From Flavobacteriales bacterium (lineage in GTDB: Bacteria; Bacteroidota; Bacteroidia; Flavobacteriales_F; PHOS-HE28), in contig JACJZG010000019.1 in assembly GCA_020635715.1 (NCBI GenBank), forward strand, positions 1 to 58,746: a stretch of DNA of 58,746 nt, given 5' to 3'. Shown in pieces: positions 7,758 to 17,400 of the stretch. Position numbers and translations under genes: made by a program. Under the pieces are notes generated by a model. That model saw only the letters and a list, made by a program, of their open reading frames with translations. It was not told where the DNA came from and did no database searches. Position 1 is the stretch's first letter. Each line of letters starts with the position of its first letter.

Positions 7758-8222
7758 ATGGTCAGCGCAGAACAGGTCCGTAACAGCGTGGAGCAAAGGC
7801 TCCAGGGCACCGGTCATTTCCTGGTGGCGGTGGAGCTGCGTCCGGGCAACAAGGTGGTGGTGGAGGTGGACAACGACCGCGCCATCACCCTGCAGGAGCT
7901 GGCCGACCTGAACAAGGCCGTTCGCGAGGACCTCGGCGAAGCAGCCGACGACCACGAGCTCCAGTTCAGCAGCCCCGGCATGGGCCGCCCTTTCAAGGTG
8001 CAGCGCCAATACCAGAAGCACACCGGCCGCATCGTGCTGGTGGACCTGGCGGACGGCCGCACCCTCGAGGGCAAACTGGAACACTACGACGGGACCACCC
8101 TCGGCCTGCGCATCCAACACCCCAGCAAGGTGAAGGGGCGCCTGCCGAAGCTGGATGAGGAGGTCACCAGTATCTCCGCCTCCGACATCCGACACACCAA
8201 AGCAAGCATCACATTCAACTGA
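7758..8222 (+). CDS. rimP: Ribosome maturation factor RimP
   Basis: This 154-aa cytosolic protein has the RimP two-domain arrangement: an alpha/beta N-terminal domain (residues 1-80, with 'VVVEVDNDRAITLQELADLNKAV') and a C-terminal Sm-like beta barrel starting at about 85 ('RQYQKHTGRIVLVDLADGRTLEGKL'). 'FSSPGMGRPF' between the domains is the conserved linker motif (usually SPGxxRPL). RimP assists late maturation of the 30S subunit. It begins the rimP-nusA-infB operon, an order widespread in bacteria, and the next gene starts 7 bp after its stop. The start at 7758 gives the usual family length. The leader contains a terminator-like hairpin. Confidence 0.95.
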   Translation: MVSAEQVRNSVEQRLQGTGHFLVAVELRPGNKVVVEVDNDRAITLQELADLNKAVREDLGEAADDHELQFSSPGMGRPFKVQRQYQKHTGRIVLVDLADGRTLEGKLEHYDGTTLGLRIQHPSKVKGRLPKLDEEVTSISASDIRHTKASITFN

Positions 8223-8229
8223 CCGTGCA

Positions 8230-9468
8230 ATGGCCACTGTGAATCTCCTCGAGTCCTTCGGCGAATTCAAGGACAATAAGAACATCGACCGCGTGACGAT
8301 GATGGGCATCCTGGAGGATGTCTTCCGCGGTGTGGTGAAGAAACGCTTCGGAGAAGAGGCCAAGGTGGACATCATCATCAACCCGGACAAGGGCGACCTC
8401 GAGGTGTGGCTCAACCGCATCATCGTGGAGGACGGCTTCAGCGAGGACGACAACCTCGACATCGAACTGAGCGAGGCGCGCAAGATCGAGCCCGACTTCG
8501 AGGTGGGCGAGGAGGTGAGCCAGGAGGTGAAGATCGAGGACTTCGGTCGCCGCAACATCCTTTCGCTGAAGCAGAACCTGCAGAGCCGCATCCTCGAGCT
8601 GGAGAAGGACCACCTCTACAAGAAGTACGCGGAGCGCGTGGGTGACATCATCACCGGCGAGGTGTACCAGATCTGGAAGCGCGAGACCCTGATCCTGGAC
8701 GACGAGGGCAACGAGCTGATCATGCCCAAGGACCAGCAGATCAAGACCGACTTCTTCAAGAAGGGCGACAACGTGCGCGCCGTGGTGTGGAAGGTGGAGA
8801 TGCGCAACAACACGCCCGTCGTCATCCTCAGCCGCACGGCACCGGAGTTCCTGGAGAAGCTGTTCGAGCAGGAGGTGCCCGAGGTGGCCGATGGCCTCAT
8901 CACCATCAAGCGTATCGTGCGTGAACCCGGTGAACGTGCCAAGGTCGCCGTGGAGAGCTACGACGACCGCATCGATCCGGTGGGTGCGTGCGTGGGCATG
9001 AAAGGCAGCCGTATCCACGGCATTGTCCGCGAGCTGCGCAACGAGAACATCGATGTGATCAACTTCACCTCCAACGAGCAGTTGCTCATCCAGCGGGCGT
9101 TGAGCCCGGCGAAGGTCGGCGACATCAAGCTGGACCAGGAGCACAAGCGCGCCGAGGTGTACATGAAGCCCGATCAGGTGGCGCTCGCCATCGGCAAGGG
9201 CGGTCACAACATCAAGCTCGCGGGCAAGCTCACCGGATTCGACATCGATGTGTACCGCGACACCGATGAGGTGAGCGACGATGTCAGCCTGGACGAGTTC
9301 GCCGACGAGATCGATGAATGGATCATCGAGGAATTCAAGAAGATCGGATGTGACACGGCGCGCAACGTGCTCGACCTATCGGTGGAAGAGCTGGTGAAGC
9401 GCACCGACCTGGAGGAGGAGACGATCGACGAGGTGCGTCGCATCCTGAAGAAGGAATTGGAGGGTTGA
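8230..9468 (+). CDS. nusA: Transcription termination/antitermination factor NusA
   Basis: A 412-aa NusA with its N-terminal RNA-polymerase-binding domain (to about residue 125), an S1 domain starting near 'RVGDIITGEVYQIWKRE' (about residue 138) and two KH domains. The KH core reads 'DPVGACVGMKGSRIHGIVREL', and the second KH has 'ALAIGKGGHNIKLAGKLTG'. A short acidic tail with a helix-hairpin-like end ('VEELVKRTDLEEETIDEVRRIL') replaces the two long acidic repeats of E. coli NusA. The frame is open from 8155, but the ATG at 8230 (MATVNLLESFGEFK) matches the family N-terminus and sits just after the rimP stop. NusA modulates pausing and termination and autoregulates its operon in E. coli, which is relevant to the leader hairpin. 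Confidence 0.96.
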   Translation: MATVNLLESFGEFKDNKNIDRVTMMGILEDVFRGVVKKRFGEEAKVDIIINPDKGDLEVWLNRIIVEDGFSEDDNLDIELSEARKIEPDFEVGEEVSQEVKIEDFGRRNILSLKQNLQSRILELEKDHLYKKYAERVGDIITGEVYQIWKRETLILDDEGNELIMPKDQQIKTDFFKKGDNVRAVVWKVEMRNNTPVVILSRTAPEFLEKLFEQEVPEVADGLITIKRIVREPGERAKVAVESYDDRIDPVGACVGMKGSRIHGIVRELRNENIDVINFTSNEQLLIQRALSPAKVGDIKLDQEHKRAEVYMKPDQVALAIGKGGHNIKLAGKLTGFDIDVYRDTDEVSDDVSLDEFADEIDEWIIEEFKKIGCDTARNVLDLSVEELVKRTDLEEETIDEVRRILKKELEG

Positions 9469-9487
9469 TGCGCAGCATCAACCCGCA

Positions 9488-9565
9488 GGGGCGACGTTCA
9501 CGTCGCCCCGGTCGTAGGGGCGGATGATCATCCGCCCGGCATTTCGGAAGGCGATGCGGATCGCC
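9488..9565. repeat. Three tandem hairpins (REP-like block) between nusA and infB
   Basis: Three inverted repeats occur within 78 bp. Arms GGGGCGACG/CGTCGCCCC are at 9488-9496/9501-9509. A perfect 20-bp palindrome is at 9518-9537 with arms GGGCGGATGA/TCATCCGCCC. Arms GGCGAT/ATCGCC are at 9550-9555/9560-9565. The units 'CAGGGGCG...CGCCCC' and 'TAGGGGCG...CGCCC' share a head, as expected for a dispersed palindromic repeat. The 165-bp gap is long for an otherwise tight operon. Confidence 0.6.
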
Positions 9566-9633
9566 GGGAATTTGGAGGAACGTATCGCGATCACCGATCG
9601 CACAGAAGGAAAGAGAAGGCAACAGCGTAGGGC

Positions 9634-12345
9634 ATGAGTGAAACGACCGACAAGGGAATGCGTCTGAGCAAGGTGGCCCGGGAATTCAACCAGGGGTTGC
9701 ACACCGTTGTGGAGTTCTTGGAAGCCAAGGGCCACAAGGTGGAGAGCAACCCCAACACGAAGATCCCGACCGAACTGTACGAACTGCTCCAGGAGGAGTT
9801 CGGCACGGACCGCGCCATCAAGGAGCAGAGCATGGCCACCGTGCAGCAACGCCAGGAACGCGAGACGATCTCCCTGGCCAGCGCACCCGCCCCCAAGGAG
9901 AAGGAGGCGCCCAAGGCGAAGGAGGAAACACCGGAGCCGCCGCCTGCCCCCGTGGCCAAGGCCGAGCCGGAGAAGCCCGAGGCACCGTCGGATGAGCCGG
10001 AGGTGATCAAGGCGCGCGTGACCAAGACCGCCGGCCCTAAGACGGTAGGCAAGATCGACCTCGCGCCCAGGAAGGCGGCCAAAAAGGCCGAGCCCAAGGC
10101 GGAGGAGAAGCCCGCAGCAGAGACCTCAGCGCCCGCACCGAAGGCGGAGGAGTCGAAGGCGGCACCCACAACGCCTGCAGAGCCCGCTGCACCCGCCGCA
10201 CCCGCCGCGCCTGCGGCACCCACCGAGCCGGAGACCATCCGGGTGAACGTGCAGAAGCTGGCCGGTTTGAAGACCCTCGGCAAGATCGAGCTGCCCGTGG
10301 AGAAGGAGCGCAAGCCAGCCGAGCGCGATGGCGAACGCGGCCGCCGCAAGCGCATCGTGAAGCCGGGCCCCGTGAATGTGGACCGCGCCGTGCAGGCCGA
10401 ACAGCGCAGCGCCGCACAGACCGGCCGCCCGGGCGAGCTGGACGAGAACGCCGTTAAGAAGAAGGTGAGCGAGACCCTCGCTCGCCTCACAGGCACCGGC
10501 AAGAGCAAGGGTTCGAAGCTGCGCCGTGAGAAGCGCGACGCACGTTACCAGCGCTTCGAGGAGGAGCAGGCCGCACGTGAGCTCGCCGGCCAGACCCTGA
10601 AGGTGACCGAATTCGTGACGGCCAGCGAACTGGCGAGCATGATGAACGTGCCCGTCACCGACATCATCAAGGCGTGCTTCGCACTGGGCATGATGGTGAG
10701 CATCAACCAGCGCCTCGACGCCGAGACCCTCGCCGTGATCGCGGAGGAGTACGGCTTCAAAGTGGAGTTCGTCGGCGCTGATGTGCAACAGGAGATCCCG
10801 CAGGAGGATGATGTGGCCGATCGTGTCAGCGCTCGCCCGCCCATCGTCACCGTCATGGGTCACGTGGACCACGGTAAGACCTCCCTGCTCGACCACATCC
10901 GCAAGGCGAACGTGATCGCCGGTGAGGCCGGTGGCATCACCCAGCACATCGGTGCGTACAGCGTGAAGCTCGAGAACGGTAAGCGCATCACCTTCCTGGA
11001 CACCCCGGGTCACGAGGCCTTCACCGCCATGCGCGCGCGTGGTGCGCAGGTCACCGACATCGCCATCATCGTGATCGCGGCGGACGACAGCGTGATGCCA
11101 CAGACGCGCGAAGCCATCAACCACGCGCAGGCCGCGGGCGTTCCCATGGTCTTTGCCTTCAACAAGATCGACAAGGAAGGCGCCAACGCGGACAAGATCC
11201 GAGAGGAGCTCTCGCAGATGAACATCTTGGTGGAGGAATGGGGCGGCAAGTTCCAGACCCAGGAGATCAGCGCGAAGAAGGGCACCGGCATCGACCAGCT
11301 CCTGGAGAAGGTCCTGTTGGAATCCGACCTGCTCGACCTCAAGGCCGATCCGGGCAAGCGTGCCCACGGCGTGGTGATCGAGAGCACCCTGGAGCAGGGC
11401 CGCGGTTATGTGACCACCCTCCTGGTGGACGCCGGCACCCTGCGCAAAGGCGATGTGCTCCTTGCCGGACAGTACAGCGGGCGCGTGCGGAACATGTTCA
11501 ACGAGCGGGGGCAGAGCGTTTCAGAAGCGCCGCCTTCCACACCGGTGTCTATCCTTGGCCTGGACGGTGCGCCCAACGCCGGTGACCAGTTCCACGTGTT
11601 CGAGGATGAACGGGATGCCCGTGCCATCGCCACACGCCGCCAGCAACTGCAGCGGGAACAGGGCATCCGTACGCACAAGCACATCACACTGGACGAGATC
11701 GGCCGTCGCCTCGCGATCGGCGACTTCAAGGAGCTCAACCTCATCGTCAAGGGGGACGTGGATGGCTCCGTGGAAGCGCTCACCGATTCGTTGCTGAAGC
11801 TGAGCACCGAACAGATCAAGGTGAACGTGATCCACCGCGCGGTGGGTCCCATCGCCGAGAGCGACGTACTGCTCGCCACGGCGTCCAACGCCATCATCGT
11901 CGGCTTCCAGGTGCGTCCCACGCCGGGTGCGCGCAAGCTGGCCGAGACCGAGGAGATCGACATCCGTCTCTACTCCATCATCTACGCGGCCATCGAGGAG
12001 ATCAAGCAGGCCATGGAGGGCATGCTCGCCCCGAAGGAGGTGGAGAAGATCACCGGTACCGCCGAGGTGCGCGAGACCTTCCGCATCAGCAAGGTGGGCA
12101 CCGTGGCCGGTTGCTACGTGCTCGACGGCAAGATCGAACGCAAGAACAAGGTCCGCCTGATCCGCGATGGCATCGTGGTGTACACCGGCGACCTCAACGA
12201 GCTCAAGCGTTTCAAGGACGATGTGAAGGAGGTGAGCCACGGCTACGAGTGCGGCCTCTCCATCAAGAACTTCAACGACATCAAGGTCGGCGACGTGGTC
12301 GAGGCTTTCACCATCGAAGAGGTGAAGCGGACCTTGGAGGGTTGA
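9634..12345 (+). CDS. infB: Translation initiation factor IF-2
   Basis: This 903-aa IF-2 has the following order: N-terminal IF2_N helix bundle (MRLSKVAREFNQGLHTVVEF, about residues 9-55); a long low-complexity linker rich in Ala, Pro, Lys and Glu (about 75-270, including 'AAPAAPAAPAAP'); a second IF2_N domain (about 310-375); and the GTPase domain. G1 is GHVDHGKT (about residue 408), G3 is DTPGHEA and G4 is NKID. Two beta-barrel domains and the C2 fMet-tRNA-binding domain follow. It promotes fMet-tRNA binding and subunit joining. It is the last gene of the operon, separated from nusA by the three-hairpin block and followed 20 bp later by a strong hairpin. Confidence 0.96.
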   Translation: MSETTDKGMRLSKVAREFNQGLHTVVEFLEAKGHKVESNPNTKIPTELYELLQEEFGTDRAIKEQSMATVQQRQERETISLASAPAPKEKEAPKAKEETPEPPPAPVAKAEPEKPEAPSDEPEVIKARVTKTAGPKTVGKIDLAPRKAAKKAEPKAEEKPAAETSAPAPKAEESKAAPTTPAEPAAPAAPAAPAAPTEPETIRVNVQKLAGLKTLGKIELPVEKERKPAERDGERGRRKRIVKPGPVNVDRAVQAEQRSAAQTGRPGELDENAVKKKVSETLARLTGTGKSKGSKLRREKRDARYQRFEEEQAARELAGQTLKVTEFVTASELASMMNVPVTDIIKACFALGMMVSINQRLDAETLAVIAEEYGFKVEFVGADVQQEIPQEDDVADRVSARPPIVTVMGHVDHGKTSLLDHIRKANVIAGEAGGITQHIGAYSVKLENGKRITFLDTPGHEAFTAMRARGAQVTDIAIIVIAADDSVMPQTREAINHAQAAGVPMVFAFNKIDKEGANADKIREELSQMNILVEEWGGKFQTQEISAKKGTGIDQLLEKVLLESDLLDLKADPGKRAHGVVIESTLEQGRGYVTTLLVDAGTLRKGDVLLAGQYSGRVRNMFNERGQSVSEAPPSTPVSILGLDGAPNAGDQFHVFEDERDARAIATRRQQLQREQGIRTHKHITLDEIGRRLAIGDFKELNLIVKGDVDGSVEALTDSLLKLSTEQIKVNVIHRAVGPIAESDVLLATASNAIIVGFQVRPTPGARKLAETEEIDIRLYSIIYAAIEEIKQAMEGMLAPKEVEKITGTAEVRETFRISKVGTVAGCYVLDGKIERKNKVRLIRDGIVVYTGDLNELKRFKDDVKEVSHGYECGLSIKNFNDIKVGDVVEAFTIEEVKRTLEG

Positions 12346-12365
12346 TCACGAACGAACACGAAGAA

Positions 12366-12392
12366 GAAAGGCCGGGGATTCCCCGGCCTTTC
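12366..12392. terminator. Bidirectional terminator after infB
   Basis: A 12-bp stem, GAAAGGCCGGGG (12366-12377) and CCCCGGCCTTTC (12381-12392), has a 3-nt loop. It lies between convergent infB and the SPOR gene. The plus-strand tail is TCTCGTTCTC, and the minus-strand tail is TTCTTCTTC. Confidence 0.75.
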
Positions 12393-12423
12393 TCGTTCTC
12401 GTCAGCGAGGGCCTCTACCTCGG

Positions 12424-12867
12424 TCACTCCACCCTCGGCATCTCGATCTCATCCGGCACGATATAGCTGCCCGCGAAGGTGGTCTTCACCTCGTGCAGCA
12501 GGTGTTCTGCCTCCAGGCGCGTGCGGCAGTCCCCGACGCGCAGCCTGAAGTTCGGCGCGAGCCAACTCAGGTACACCGGCACATCCGGGTTCTTCTGGAG
12601 GAAGGTCCGTTTGGTGGTCTCCGCAGTGGCGCGGTCGCCCAGGAAGATCTGTACCCGATAGCCGTCCGTGCGGTGCTTGTGCTCGCCGTAGGCGGTCAGC
12701 AGGCGTTCCACGCCGGGGCCGAAGGTCATGCGCACATCACCTGTGCGCGGGGTCGTATCCTGCTCCAGGGGGAATGACCCGGACGTGACAACGTCCTGCG
12801 CTCCAGCGGTCAGGACGCGCAGTCCAAGGACCAGGGCGAGGACGGTGGAGCAGGGCACGGAACGCAT
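12424..12867 (-). CDS. SPOR-domain protein, exported
   Basis: This 147-aa protein has a signal peptide (MRSVPCSTVLALVLGLRVLT, cleavage plausible after TAGAQ). After a short linker it carries a SPOR domain (about residues 68-140). The repeated core reads 'GYRVQIFLGDRATAE...FLQKNPDVPVYLSWLAPNFRLRVGDCRTRLEAEHLLHEVK', with the typical beta-alpha-beta halves. SPOR domains bind denuded peptidoglycan glycan strands, often at the division septum. The frame is open upstream to 12939, but the Met at 12867 places the signal peptide at the true N-terminus and follows an exact -7 box by 14 nt. The gene is divergent from actA and convergent with infB. Confidence 0.85.
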   Translation of the reverse strand: MRSVPCSTVLALVLGLRVLTAGAQDVVTSGSFPLEQDTTPRTGDVRMTFGPGVERLLTAYGEHKHRTDGYRVQIFLGDRATAETTKRTFLQKNPDVPVYLSWLAPNFRLRVGDCRTRLEAEHLLHEVKTTFAGSYIVPDEIEMPRVE

Positions 12868-12881
12868 GCGGGAGAAGCAGC

Positions 12882-12889
12882 CAAAAGTA
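12882..12889 (-). promoter_or_regulatory. Predicted -7 box of the SPOR gene
   Basis: TACTTTTG on the minus strand is an exact TAnnTTTG match, 14 nt before the ATG at 12867. Confidence 0.5.
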
Positions 12890-12941
12890 GGCCGAGGTGG
12901 CCATGGATGAGCGCGGAGCCGGTCAGTTCCAGAACCCACCT

Positions 12942-12964
12942 CTATTTAGACCATCTCTAAATAG
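12942..12964. promoter_or_regulatory. Candidate operator: 9-bp inverted repeat upstream of the ACIII operon
   Basis: CTATTTAGA (12942-12950), 5-bp spacer CCATC, and TCTAAATAG (12956-12964) form a perfect A/T-rich dyad in a GC-rich background. It lies about 55 bp upstream of the actA -7 box and about 53 bp upstream of the divergent SPOR -7 box. Arms of this size and a spacer of one half-turn fit a dimeric regulator. The regulator is unknown. Confidence 0.5.
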
Positions 12965-13018
12965 TGACATCACCATGGCATCCGGAGCAACCGCAGGTCC
13001 CGCGTAAGGTCCGCCTTT

Positions 13019-13026
13019 TATTTTTG
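13019..13026 (+). promoter_or_regulatory. Predicted -7 box of the actABCDEF-cox operon
   Basis: TATTTTTG is an exact TAnnTTTG match. The predicted leader (about 13033-13058) contains a 6-bp stem, GGACAA/TTGTCC (13032-13037/13046-13051). Confidence 0.5.
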
Positions 13027-13058
13027 CGGCCGGACAAACGGAAGCTTGTCCCCCTAAA

Positions 13059-14393
13059 ATGCTCGGAATGCCGCTTTTAGCAAGGATTTCAGAACGATCA
13101 ACCGGGCTCCTCCACGCATCCCTCGCCGTCCTTTTCCTGCTGTTCACCACCCTGACCCAGGCCCAGCCTGCGGACAAGGCGTTGTATGATCAAGGGGCCA
13201 AGCTCTTCAAAGGGAACTGCGCCAGCTGTCACAAGCCCGACAAGGACATGACCGGCCCGGCGCTGAAAGGTGCCGTTGGTCGCTGGGAAGGGAAGGGCGA
13301 TATCCACGAGTGGGTCAAGAACAGCTCGGCCTACATCAAGAGCGGCAATTCGTACGCCAAAGAGCTCTTCGATACCTGGAAGGGCAGCGTGATGACGGCG
13401 CAGGCCCTCACGAACGAGGAGATCGACGCGGTCCTCTATTATGCGGACAACTACACACCTCCGGTCACGGACAAGCCGAAGGATGGTGCTCCGGTACCCG
13501 GTGCACCCCAGGAAACAAGCAACTGGCCCTGGCTGGTGGTCATCGCCCTCCTCCTGCTGGTGGTGGGCCTCAGCCTCTCCGGGGTCAAGAAGAGCCTGAC
13601 CAACGCGGTGCGCGAAGCGGAAGGCCAGGAGGCGCTGCCCGATCGCACCTTCGGCCAGAACCTGCGCGCCTGGGCGTGGAACAACAAGGCCTTCGCGAGC
13701 ATCATCGGCCTCTTCATCGTGGTCTTCATCATCCTGAAGCTGTGGGATGCGGCCTTCGTGATCGGCGTGTACGGTGGTGATGAAGTGCCCCACTACAAGC
13801 CCGAGCAGCCCATCCTCTTCAACCACACGCTGCACGCAGGCAAGGCCGACAAGGGCAACTTGAACATCGACTGTCAGTACTGCCACAGCAGTGCTTCCAA
13901 GAGCAAGCACGCCGGCATCCCCAGCACCAACGTGTGCATGAACTGCCACAAGGCGGTGGATGCAGGCAAGGTGACCGGCACCACGGAGATCGCCAAGATC
14001 TACGCCGCCGTGGGTTGGGACCCCGCCAAACAGGAGTACACGGGCCAGCAGGAGCCGGTGCGTTGGACCAAGGTGCACAACCTGCCCGACCACGTCTACT
14101 TCAATCACGCCCAGCACGTGGCCGTGGGCAAGTTGGAATGTCAGGAGTGTCATGGTCCCATCGACGAGAAGATGGACGTGGCCGAACAGTGGGCACCGCT
14201 CACCATGGGCTGGTGCATCGACTGCCATGCGCAGAAGGAGGTGAAGATGGCCGGCAACGGTTATTACGATGAGGTCATGGCCCGTCTCGAGGACACCGAT
14301 ATGGGTCACGAGGCTTTGAAGGAGTACCTGGAGGACGAGAAGATCAGTGTGAAGGAGCTTGGTGGCTGGGAATGCGCCAAGTGTCACTATTAG
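13059..14393 (+). CDS. actA: Alternative complex III multiheme cytochrome subunit ActA
   Basis: This 444-aa protein has a signal peptide (LHASLAVLFLLFTTLTQAQ). A cytochrome-c-like domain carries CASCH (about residue 50), and a membrane helix follows (PWLVVIALLLLVVGLSL, about 150-168). A second helix lies near 215-232 ('FASIIGLFIVVFIILKLWD'). The C-terminal domain has five more motifs: CQYCH, CMNCH, CQECH, CIDCH and CAKCH, six in total. ActA carries electrons from the ActB module to the periplasmic acceptor in ACIII, which oxidises menaquinol and replaces bc1. It is the first gene of the operon and ends 18 bp before actB. The N-terminal monoheme domain in front of the penta-heme part deserves comparison with other ActA proteins. 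Confidence 0.92.
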   Translation: MLGMPLLARISERSTGLLHASLAVLFLLFTTLTQAQPADKALYDQGAKLFKGNCASCHKPDKDMTGPALKGAVGRWEGKGDIHEWVKNSSAYIKSGNSYAKELFDTWKGSVMTAQALTNEEIDAVLYYADNYTPPVTDKPKDGAPVPGAPQETSNWPWLVVIALLLLVVGLSLSGVKKSLTNAVREAEGQEALPDRTFGQNLRAWAWNNKAFASIIGLFIVVFIILKLWDAAFVIGVYGGDEVPHYKPEQPILFNHTLHAGKADKGNLNIDCQYCHSSASKSKHAGIPSTNVCMNCHKAVDAGKVTGTTEIAKIYAAVGWDPAKQEYTGQQEPVRWTKVHNLPDHVYFNHAQHVAVGKLECQECHGPIDEKMDVAEQWAPLTMGWCIDCHAQKEVKMAGNGYYDEVMARLEDTDMGHEALKEYLEDEKISVKELGGWECAKCHY

Positions 14394-14411
14394 ACCGATA
14401 ACACGCGCCGC

Positions 14412-17400
14412 ATGTCGAGCACGAAGCGATATTGGAAGGACCTCGGTGAACTGCACCAGGACCCCGCCTCCTTGGAGGGCCGAGGGAACGAGTTCCCGCA
14501 GGACCTCGCCATCGATCAGGTATTGGGTGATGCCTCCATCACCGGGGCGAGCACGGGCCGCCGTGACTTCCTGAAGTTCCTGGGCTTCAGCCTGGGTGCC
14601 GCCAGCCTCGCCGCCTGCGAAACGCCGGTGATCAAGTCGATCCCCTACGTCAACAAGCCGGAGGACATCACGCCCGGTGTGGCCAACTGGTACGCGAGCA
14701 CCTTCTACGATGGGGATGACTACGCGAGCATCCTGGTGAAGACGCGCGAAGGACGACCCATCCACGTGAAGGGCAACCCGCGCTTCGGCATCAACCGCAA
14801 CCCCGCACTGGCCAAGGGCAGCATCAACGCCCGCATGAACAGTTCGGTGCTCTCGCTCTACGATAGCGCCCGTCTGACGGGTCCGGTCGCCAAGGGTTCG
14901 GAGACGCCTGCGACCTGGGCCGATGCCGACAAGGCCATCGCCGCCGGACTCGCCGCAGCGGCAGGCAAGCGCATGGTGCTGCTCAGCAACACCATCATCA
15001 GCCCGAGCACACAGGCCGCCATCACGGCGCTGAAGGGGAAGTATCCCACGCTCGAGCACGTCCAGTACGACACGATCAGTTACAGCGGCGTCACGAACGC
15101 CAACCTCAAGAGTTTCGGCAAGCGGGTCTTCCCGAGCTACGACTTCACGAAGGCCGATGTGATCGTGAGCGTGGACGCGGACTTCCTCAGCAGCTGGGGC
15201 AGCACGAGCGAGACCACCTGGCAGTACGCCAGCCGCCGCAACCCGGACATGCCGATGAACCGGCACTTCCAGTTCGAGGCGCGCATGAGCCTCACGGGTG
15301 CCAACGCCGATGTGCGCGTACCGGTGAAGGTGAGCGAGCTGGCCAAGGCCGTCGTGGCCCTGCACGGACACATCAGCGGCAACCCCGCCGGTGCCGATGC
15401 GGCCATGCTGAAGGCGACCGAAGGTGCCGCCAAGGCCTTGATGGCCGCGAAGGGCCGCAGCGTGGTGGTAGCGGGCAGCAACAACGAAGGCGTGCAGGTG
15501 CTGGTGAACAGCATCAACAGCATGCTGGGCAACTACGGCAGCACGATCGACCTCGACGCGCACACCCACTTCAAGCAAGGTGATGACGCCGCCGTGGCGC
15601 AGCTGGTGAAGGACATGAACGCCGGCACGGTGGGCGCCCTGCTCATCGCGGGTGTGAACCCAGCCTACAGCCTGCCGAACGCCGCCGAATTCAAGTCGGG
15701 CCTGGCGAAGGTGGGCATGAGCGTGAGCTTCAGCGGCTACGCCGACGAGACCGCCAGCCTCTGCAGCTGGATCACGCCGGACCACCACTACCTGGAGAGC
15801 TGGAACGACTTCCACCCGAAGGTGGGGCAGTATGCGCTTGGCCAGCCCGCCATCCGCCCGCTCTTCGACACCCGCCAGTGGCAGGAGAGCCTGCTCACCT
15901 GGAGCGGTTCCACCACGAGCTACCACGACCACATCCGCAGCGTATGGGAGGCCAACCTCGGCAGCCGCGGACTGGTCGGTTCCTTCGGCGATACCTGGAA
16001 CATGGCCGTGCATGACGGTGTGCTCACTGCACCCGTCGCGCCGAGCACCGCACCTGCGGTCTTCGCCGGTGACGTTGCCGCTGCGACGGCGGCTGCGGCC
16101 AAAGCCAGCTCGGGCGCCGGTTCCTTCGAACTTTCCCTCTACACCACCGAGGCCATCGGCAGCGGACAGCACGCCAACAACCCGTGGTTGCAGGAGATGC
16201 CCGACCCGCTCACGAAGATCACCTGGGACAACTACGTGTGCATGAGCCCGGCCGACGTGAAGGAGCTGGGACTGAACATGTACCTCGGCGAGAAGGCCCC
16301 GGCCAGCGTGGTCGTGGTGAAGGTGGGCGATCGCGAGATCAGCCTGCCCGTCGTACCGACGCCTGGTCAGAAACAGGGCACCATCGCCATCGCCCTCGGG
16401 TATGGCCGTGGCGAGAACGGCGAACAGGTGGGCCGCGCGGCCTGCGTGACGAACCACAATGGTGAGCTCAAGCCGGTGGGTCGCAACGTGTATCCCTTCA
16501 CCAGCCTGGTGGATGGCCTGGTGTCCTATGAGGCCCTGAACGTGACGGTGACCCCGAGCGGGACCACTTATCCGGTGGCCATCACCCAGACGCACCTGAC
16601 GGACATGGACCGTCACAGCGTGGTGAAGGAGACCTCGATCGCCACCTACAAAGCCGGTGACAAGAGCGCCTACAACCACGCTCATGAACTGGGGGTGCAT
16701 GAGGATGTGAACGGCGACGGCGTGATCGACGCACGCGACCGCAAGCCGGTGGCCGAGTTCGACCTGTGGCAGGAACATCCGGTGGAAGGGGTTGGCCACC
16801 GCTGGGGACTGAGCATCGACCTGAACGGTTGCATCGGCTGTGGTGCCTGCATCACCGCCTGCAACAGCGAGAACAACATCCCGGTGGTCGGCAAGGACGA
16901 GGTGCGCCGCAGCCGCGAGATGCACTGGCTCCGCGTGGACCGCTACTTCAGCTCCGACATGACCAAGGAGCGCGCCAAGGAGGAGGGCCTGGGCAAGATC
17001 GACATGTACCTGCAGATGGAGGTACCGGAGGAGAGCCCGACGGTGATGTTCATGCCGGTGATGTGCCAGCATTGCAATCACGCGCCGTGCGAAACGGTGT
17101 GCCCGGTCGCGGCCACCACGCACAGCCTGGAAGGCCTCAACCAGATGGCCTACAACCGATGCATCGGCACACGTTACTGCGCCAACAACTGCCCTTACAA
17201 GGTGCGTCGCTTCAACTGGTTCAACTACGTGACCGAGAAGTTCGGCGAGGTGAACCCGGCGTGGGACGACCTGGGCCGCATGGTGCTCAACCCGGACGTG
17301 GTGGTGCGCGGTCGCGGTGTGATCGAGAAGTGCAGCATGTGCGTGCAGCAGATCCAGGCGGGCAAGCTCGCGGCCAAGAAGGCCGGCACGCCGGTGAAGG

